This document shows, piece by piece, positions 47,623 through 52,359 of a stretch of 52,359 nt of DNA (its first letter is position 1; each line of letters opens with the position of its first letter). The stretch comes from Akkermansia muciniphila (GTDB taxonomy: Bacteria; Verrucomicrobiota; Verrucomicrobiia; Limisphaerales; SXTU01): positions 1 through 52,359 of the forward strand of contig CAMCFN010000026.1 in assembly GCA_945874145.1 (NCBI GenBank), written 5' to 3'. The position numbers and the translations under genes were made by a program. Below the pieces are notes generated by a model. That model had not been told where the DNA came from. It saw nothing but the letters and a program-made list of their open reading frames with translations, and did no database searches.

Positions 47623-50600
47623 AGCGCTGGCTCTGGCTCCTGCTGATTCCGCTCGCGCTCGGACTCGCCCGGCTGCGCTTCGATGTCGAGGTGCTGAACC
47701 TCCTCCCGCGCGAACTCCCCGTCGTCCACGGCCTCCAGCTTTACCAACGCCACTTCGCCAGCGCAAACGAGCTGCTCGTCACGCTCGAAGCCCCCGACAC
47801 CGAGCGTGCCGAGACCGCCGCCCGCTCGCTTGCCGAACATCTCCGCACCGCCACCAACTTCGTCGTCGCCGCACACTGGCAACCACCGTGGCTGGAGCAG
47901 CCGGAACTCGCCGCTGAACTCGCCGCCGTCACCTGGCTAAACCAGCCGCCCGCCGTCTTCGCGGAACTCACCAACCAACTCGTCAACCCCGCCGCCACGC
48001 TCGCCGCGACTCGCGAACGACTCGCCACCTCGTTCTCGCCCGAGGAAATCGCGCGCGCGAGCTTCGACCCCTTCGGCCTCACGCAACTGCCCGCGTCCGT
48101 GAGCGCTCCCGCCTCCTTCGGTCGCGGCGACGGTATGTTCGCCTCTGCCGACGGCACGTTCCGCCTCCTCTTCGTCAAGCCGCGCGGCGCGCTTGCCACC
48201 TATCCCGAGTGCGCCGCGTGGCTGGATTCGTTGCGTGCCCACACCGTCACTTGGCAGCAAGGCAACGCCACCAGCGGCATCACGCTGCACTTCACCGGCC
48301 GCCCCGTGTTCGTCGCGGAAATCGCCTCGCGGATGGAACGCGACATGCAGAATTCCGTGCTCGGCACACTCGGCATCATCGCCGTGCTGTTCTGGTGGGT
48401 GCACCGCCGGTGGCGTCCGTTGCTCTGGCTGCTCGCGCTGCTCACGCTCACGCTCGCCGGCACGCTCGCGCTGGGCGGGTTGGTCATCGGCACGCTCAAC
48501 GTGGTGAGCATGGGCTTCGCCGCCATCCTGCTCGGTCTCGCCGTGGACTACGGGCTCGTGATGTATCAGGAGGCGCTCGCAATGCCCGGCGCGAGCGCGA
48601 CGGAAGTGCGCCGTCACGTCGCGCCGGGCATCCTGTGGTCCGCCGTAACGACCGCCGGCGCGTTCCTCGTCTTGAACTTCAGCGGCCTGCCCGGCCTCGG
48701 TCAGCTCGGCACGCTCGTGGCCCTCGGCATCGCCCTCGGCGCGCTGGCGATGGTCTTCGCTTACTTACCGCCGCTGCTCGTATCGCTTAGCAGTCGACGG
48801 GAGGAGGCTTCATCTCAAATCGGAAATCAAAGTCAGAGCCTCCTCACATCGGCTGCTGCGGTTCAAGTGGATGTAAAACAGCACACTACAAGCACGGCCG
48901 GCCTCCTCGCCACACTCGTCCTTCTGGTCATTTCCGCGCTCATCTTAGCACGCGGTCTTCCACCTTTGTTGCGCTCCGCCGACCCGCTGCGTCCCACACG
49001 CAGCGAGGCTTACTCCACTGCCGAACTCATCGGCCAGCGCCTCGGCGACCGCCGCGACCCACTCTGGCTCGTCGTCTCTGGTCGCGACGAATCGGAAGTC
49101 GCGCGCCGCCTCGCCGCGATTCAGCCAGTGCTCCAGCAAGCCGTCTCGAACCAAGTCCTCACCAACCTCCTCCTCCCCGACGCGCTCTGGCCGCACCCCG
49201 GACATCAGCAGGCGAATCGCGACACTGCCCTCTGGCTCGCCGCGCAACGCGATGCGCTCCGCACCTCCGCGCTTCAAGCCGGCTTCTCCACGAACGCCCT
49301 CCTGCTTGCCGACCGCATCCTCACCGTGTGGGCCAACGCTGCCAGCACCACACATCCCGTCTGGCCCACCAACTCCGTGAGCGCTTGGACGCTCGAACGC
49401 TTCGTCGCGCGCGTCGAAGGTGGCTTTCTTCTGGCGGGCATTGCGTATCCGGGCGCACGCGCGGAAGCCGGTGGAAATCTCGCTGAACTCGCCATGAACT
49501 TGCCCCCGCACGGCGCGTGGCTCACGGGCTGGAGCCTGCTCGGCGAAGCGTTGCTTGGCCTTGTGCAACGCGACCTCTGGGTCGTCCTCGCGCCGATGCT
49601 CGCCGTGCTGCTTGCCTCGCTCTGGTTTGCGTTTCGGCGTTGGACTGAAGTGCTGTTGAGCCTCGCGGCGTTGGCCTTGAGCGGGCTGCTGCTGCTCGCG
49701 GTGATGCGCCTTGCCGGCTGGTCGTGGGATTTGCTGAACCTGATGGCGCTGCCGCTTCTGCTCGGCTGTGGGGTGGACTACGGCATCCACATGCAGATGG
49801 CACTGCGTCGTCACGGCGGCGACCTCGCGCTGGCGCGTCGCACCACGGGCAGCGCGTTGTTTCTTTGCGCCGCAACGACCGTGGCCGGTTTCGGTTCGCT
49901 CGCGTGGTCGAGCAACGCCGGCCTCGCCAGCCTCGGCCTCGTGTGCGCGACGGGTGTGGCGGCGGCGTTCATCGTCGCGTGGGCACTGCTGCCCGGCTGG
50001 TGGCGAGTGTTGCAACACGACACGCTCCCCCTCACCCCGGCCCTCTCCCGCCGGGAGAGGGAGGAACGCAGTCCGCTTCCTACCTCTACGAACACGCCGG
50101 AAGCTTCAACGCTGGCTGACTTTCCCCCTCTCCCAGCGGGAGAGGGCCGGGGTGAGGGAGAACGGCCACCTTCGTCATCGAAACCTTCTGCCCTCTACGG
50201 CTCGCTTGGCTGGCGCTTCGGTTTATCCGCTGCGCGAGTCCTACCGCGAAGTTTAGCTCAACTCCTCTGCCGTATCGGGGCCCGCGCCTACTGGCTCGCG
50301 CAACCGCAACGCCGCGAAGTGGTCATCCAAAACCTGCTCCCGCTCCACGACGGCGACCGCCCTGCCGCTGTCCTTGCCGCACAGCGCCTGTTCCTGAACT
50401 TCACGCGCAAACTCGCTGACCTCTGGCGCTTCGAGAGCGGCACGCCGGTGATGGCGTCGTTCAACCAGCTCGCCGGTTGGGAGCGTTTCGAGACCGCACA
50501 CGCTCGCGGCCGCGGCGTGCTCCTCGTCACGTTGCACCTCGGCAACTGGGAGCTCGGCGGCCCCATCCTCACGCACAAGGGCCATCGCCTCCTCGCGCTC

Positions 50601-51056
50601 TCGAACCCCGAGCCGGACCCGCGCCTCACCGAATTGCGTCAAGCCGCGCGCGCGCGCTGGGGCGTCGAGACGCTCCTCGTGGGCGGCGACCCGTTTGCGT
50701 TCGTGGAAGTCATCAAGCGGATGAACGCCGGTGGCGCGGTAGCGTTGCTGCTCGACCGGCCCGCCGAGAAGAGCGCGGTGGAGGTGGAGCTGTTCGGGCG
50801 GCCCTTCCTCGCCTCCAACGCGGCGGCGGAACTCGCGCGCGCTTCCGGTTGCGCCGTGGTGCCGGTGGTCATCGTCCGACGCGGCGACGGCTACGCGGCG
50901 CAGATTCTGCCGGAAGCAACTTACGACCGCGCCGCGCTCGGCAACCGCGAGCAACGCCGCGCGTTCACGCAGGAAATCCTGCGTGCCTTCGAGCCGTGGC
51001 TGCGCGAACATCCTGACCAATGGTATCACTTCGTCCCCATCTGGCCGCAGCGGTAG
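47619..51056 (+). CDS. MMPL/RND exporter fused to LpxL/HtrB-like acyltransferase
   Basis: A 1145-residue fusion. Residues 1 to about 795 are an MMPL-type exporter: an N-terminal helix, a periplasmic loop, helix bundles with the repeated VDYG motif (LLGLAVDYGLVMYQEAL and LLGCGVDYGIHMQMALR), and a second periplasmic loop at about 460-640. Residues from about 865 to 1145 are a lysophospholipid acyltransferase of the LpxL/HtrB type, with the HX4E motif HLGNWE (His973) and ALLLDRPAE. The linker (about 803-847) reads LTPALSRREREERS and LPAGEGRGEGE, the translation of a palindromic repeat at 50025-50160. In aryl-polyene clusters these two functions are usually separate proteins that export and acylate the polyene lipid. 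Start ATG 47619 overlaps the upstream stop. Confidence 0.87.
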   Translation: MKRWLWLLLIPLALGLARLRFDVEVLNLLPRELPVVHGLQLYQRHFASANELLVTLEAPDTERAETAARSLAEHLRTATNFVVAAHWQPPWLEQPELAAELAAVTWLNQPPAVFAELTNQLVNPAATLAATRERLATSFSPEEIARASFDPFGLTQLPASVSAPASFGRGDGMFASADGTFRLLFVKPRGALATYPECAAWLDSLRAHTVTWQQGNATSGITLHFTGRPVFVAEIASRMERDMQNSVLGTLGIIAVLFWWVHRRWRPLLWLLALLTLTLAGTLALGGLVIGTLNVVSMGFAAILLGLAVDYGLVMYQEALAMPGASATEVRRHVAPGILWSAVTTAGAFLVLNFSGLPGLGQLGTLVALGIALGALAMVFAYLPPLLVSLSSRREEASSQIGNQSQSLLTSAAAVQVDVKQHTTSTAGLLATLVLLVISALILARGLPPLLRSADPLRPTRSEAYSTAELIGQRLGDRRDPLWLVVSGRDESEVARRLAAIQPVLQQAVSNQVLTNLLLPDALWPHPGHQQANRDTALWLAAQRDALRTSALQAGFSTNALLLADRILTVWANAASTTHPVWPTNSVSAWTLERFVARVEGGFLLAGIAYPGARAEAGGNLAELAMNLPPHGAWLTGWSLLGEALLGLVQRDLWVVLAPMLAVLLASLWFAFRRWTEVLLSLAALALSGLLLLAVMRLAGWSWDLLNLMALPLLLGCGVDYGIHMQMALRRHGGDLALARRTTGSALFLCAATTVAGFGSLAWSSNAGLASLGLVCATGVAAAFIVAWALLPGWWRVLQHDTLPLTPALSRREREERSPLPTSTNTPEASTLADFPPLPAGEGRGEGERPPSSSKPSALYGSLGWRFGLSAARVLPRSLAQLLCRIGARAYWLAQPQRREVVIQNLLPLHDGDRPAAVLAAQRLFLNFTRKLADLWRFESGTPVMASFNQLAGWERFETAHARGRGVLLVTLHLGNWELGGPILTHKGHRLLALSNPEPDPRLTELRQAARARWGVETLLVGGDPFAFVEVIKRMNAGGAVALLLDRPAEKSAVEVELFGRPFLASNAAAELARASGCAVVPVVIVRRGDGYAAQILPEATYDRAALGNREQRRAFTQEILRAFEPWLREHPDQWYHFVPIWPQR
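50025..50160. repeat. Palindromic repeat element inside a coding region
   Basis: The two ends are inverted copies of CTCACCCCGGCCCTCTCCC (50031-50049, and its complement in 50138-50156). Inside each end a smaller hairpin forms (CTCTCCCGCCGGGAGAG on the left, CCTCTCCCAGCGGGAGAGG on the right). This matches a palindromic element widespread in bacterial genomes whose translation reads LTPALSRRERE. It lies in frame, with no stop, at the junction of the exporter and acyltransferase domains. Confidence 0.85.
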
Positions 51057-51144
51057 GGCCGACCTGCCGGTCGGCCTCTGTCCTGCGCGTCAGCGAGCGG
51101 AGCGATGCGAGCGCCTCGAAGCCGCGCAGCAGCGCGGCCCTACC
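51052..51144. repeat. REP-like element covering the fusion gene stop
   Basis: GGTAGGGCCG (51052-51061) and CGGCCCTACC (51135-51144) are exact inverted copies; the stop TAG of the fusion gene lies inside the left one. Within, GGCCGACC and GGTCGGCC form a strong hairpin (51058 onwards). It spans nearly the whole gap to the LolA-like gene. It could cap the 3' end of the transcript. Confidence 0.65.
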
Positions 51145-51157
51145 AAGTTTGAAGGCC

Positions 51158-51844
51158 ATGCGGAAGCGCTTCGCCGTTTCGCTGCTCTTTCTGACGCTCA
51201 CAGTCCTTTCTCTCCCCGCGACCGACACCAATGCCATCGTCAACACCTGGCTCGCCTCGCAAACAAACCTCACCACCTGGCAGGCGGACTTCACGCAGAC
51301 GCGCGCCTTGAGCACGCTCACGCAGCCGCTCACCGCATGCGGGCGTGTGTGGTTCGCCGCGCCGCGCCGCTTCCGCTGGGAACTCGGCGAGCCGCCGCAG
51401 ACCATCGCCGTGCGCCAGCCCACCGAGGTGCTCATCCTCTACCCGCGCCTCAAGCGCGCCGAGCGTTACCCGCTGGACGCCACCGCTGGCGGCCCGTGGA
51501 AGGACGCAATGGCCCTGCTCGACGCCGGCTTCCCGCGCAGCCGCGCCGAGCTGGACGCGACCTTCGCCATTGCCGCGCTCACGGAGACCAACGGCCTGCA
51601 CACGCTCGCGCTCCAGCCCCGGTCCGCCTCCGCGCGCAAGCTCATGCCGGAAATCCAGCTCACCTTCAGCCTGCGCGACAACGTGCTCCGCGCCACCCAG
51701 CTCCGCTTCACCGACGGCTCCCTGCTGCGCAACGACTTCACCAACGTCGTGATGAACTCGAAGCTCGACGACGCGCTGTTCGCGCCCGTCATCGGCGCGG
51801 ACTACCAAGTGAGCCAGCCAGCGGCGAAGGGAGGGAGGAAGTGA
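51158..51844 (+). CDS. LolA-like outer membrane lipoprotein carrier family protein
   Basis: A 228-residue exported protein with a signal peptide (MRKRFAVSLLFLTLTVLSLPA) and a LolA-like fold: WQADFTQTRALSTL, then RVWFAAPRRFRWELGEPPQT, and late LRATQLRFTDGSLLRNDFTN. LolA carries lipoproteins across the periplasm. Relatives in aryl-polyene clusters are thought to carry the polyene lipid, and the exporter-acyltransferase next door supports that role. I start at 51158, where the signal peptide begins. It follows the fusion gene by about 100 bp filled by a palindromic element. Confidence 0.85.
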   Translation: MRKRFAVSLLFLTLTVLSLPATDTNAIVNTWLASQTNLTTWQADFTQTRALSTLTQPLTACGRVWFAAPRRFRWELGEPPQTIAVRQPTEVLILYPRLKRAERYPLDATAGGPWKDAMALLDAGFPRSRAELDATFAIAALTETNGLHTLALQPRSASARKLMPEIQLTFSLRDNVLRATQLRFTDGSLLRNDFTNVVMNSKLDDALFAPVIGADYQVSQPAAKGGRK

Positions 51845-51856
51845 ACTTTGGAAGCC

Positions 51857-52008
51857 GATTCAACGCAAAGGCGCGAGGGCGCAGGGGAGAGGATAGAGGG
51901 GAGAGGATAGCGGATAGCGCCATGTCTGTTCGCTATCTTCTCTCCTCTATCCGCTTCTTTTCCCACGGCTCTGCGCCTCCGCGACTTTGCGTCCTTGCGT
52001 TGAATATC
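51857..52008. repeat. Long imperfect palindrome, MITE-like
   Basis: The left arm GATTCAACGCAA (51857 on) with AGGCGCGAGGGCGCAG is matched by an inverted right arm ending in TTGCGTTGAATATC (to 52008). Inner arms built from GAGAGGATAG-type units pair with CTATCTTCTCTCCTC. It fills the gap between the LolA-like and dehydratase genes. CGCAAAGRCGCAAAG-type units of this sort are known dispersed repeats in many bacteria. No transposase is encoded. Confidence 0.7.
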
Positions 52009-52024
52009 AACCGCCGAGATTAAG

Positions 52025-52359
52025 GTGAACGACCCTGACACACTCGCCCAGGCGCTCGCCTTCCTGCCGCACGGCCCGGAGTTCCGCTTCGTGGACCGGC
52101 TCACCGCGCTGGAGCCGGGCGTGCGCGGCGAGGGCGAATATACGGTGCGCGGTGATGAGCCGTTCCTGCGCGGCCACTTCCCCGGCGACCCGATGATGCC
52201 CGGCGTGCTGCTCGTGGAAGCCGCCGCCCAGCTCGCCGGCATCGTCGCGCAAAGCGACCCGAACCACACGCCCATGCCCGGCCTCAAGCTCACCGCGCTG
52301 CGACAGGTAAAAATCCTCGGCACCGCCAAGCCCGGCGACACGTTGCACATCCGCGCGGA
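52025..52359 (+). CDS. FabZ-like 3-hydroxyacyl-ACP dehydratase, cut by the window end
   Basis: At least 111 codons are seen, open to the last base. The hotdog-fold dehydratase motif reads LRGHFPGDPMMPGVLLVEAA, with the catalytic His in GHFPG and the acidic residue in VEAAAQLAG. The start is GTG at 52025, preceded by AAGG at 52022-52025. The family removes water from 3-hydroxyacyl-ACP in fatty acid or polyene chain building. Its place after LolA-like, exporter and acyltransferase genes suggests polyene rather than housekeeping synthesis. The C-terminus is outside the window. Confidence 0.88.
   Translation, partial: MNDPDTLAQALAFLPHGPEFRFVDRLTALEPGVRGEGEYTVRGDEPFLRGHFPGDPMMPGVLLVEAAAQLAGIVAQSDPNHTPMPGLKLTALRQVKILGTAKPGDTLHIRA

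Noticed and set aside
50025..52008. A CRISPR array in the repeat-rich end of the window
   Set aside because: The repeats are inverted palindromes of different kinds, not regularly spaced direct repeats, and no cas gene is present.

Overview
This is chromosomal DNA of a bacterium from the phylum Verrucomicrobiota, most likely the Pedosphaera/Limisphaera side (old subdivision 3). That is an inference from the style of the 16S gene, the prepilin-type secreted proteins ending in an FADGHxExxKW-like motif, and the pairing of high-GC genes with menaquinone synthesis by the futalosine route. Most of the window is GC-rich and tightly packed. The exception is roughly 35.9-44.1 kb, which is visibly AT-richer.

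Layout. 0.2-3.1 kb: an LptF/LptG-type permease and a GAF-GAF histidine kinase. 3.2-7.0 kb, minus strand: clpP-clpX, an IscA/ErpA-type Fe-S carrier overlapping hscB, and exonuclease III. 7.3-11.0 kb: rplU-rpmA-obg, then acpP-fabF. 11.1-17.2 kb: pgi, folP, a small lipoprotein, two prepilin-like proteins and purM. 17.3-21.0 kb: a class C beta-lactamase-like serine hydrolase, a ThuA-like protein, a third prepilin-like protein and a small membrane protein with two cysteine pairs. 21.1-23.7 kb: a two-subunit class I fumarase whose subunit genes are split by a zeta-toxin/antitoxin module, with a leftover duplicate of the beta-subunit 5' end. 25.2-32.6 kb: a Wsp-like chemosensory operon with two chemoreceptors, WspB- and WspD-like CheW proteins and a WspE-like CheA-receiver hybrid, but no methyltransferase, methylesterase or diguanylate cyclase beside it. 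32.6-34.1 kb: mqnD and a lone response regulator with a cysteine-rich tail.

34.3-35.8 kb is a graveyard of at least five transposase fragments (IS256, IS630 and integrase-type). It is followed by one complete rRNA operon, 16S-tRNA-Ala(TGC)-tRNA-Ile(GAT)-23S-5S, with visible processing stalks and a strong terminator. A fumarylacetoacetate-hydrolase-family gene and proS follow, both with relaxed third-position GC, then an IS5-type fragment. High GC returns with a sugar-phosphate isomerase/epimerase-like gene.

45.9 kb to the window end looks like the edge of an aryl-polyene/flexirubin-type biosynthetic cluster: a flavoprotein with the halogenase-like WxWxIP motif, a small lipoprotein, an MMPL/RND exporter fused to an LpxL/HtrB-like acyltransferase, a LolA-like carrier and a FabZ-like dehydratase cut by the window end. 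Three different palindromic repeat elements lie in this cluster. One sits inside the exporter-acyltransferase gene exactly at the domain junction and may have created the fusion.

The sigma70-type promoters that can be read follow TTGACN-17 bp-TASNNT or close variants, often with short leaders. No CRISPR array, prophage or complete insertion sequence was found.
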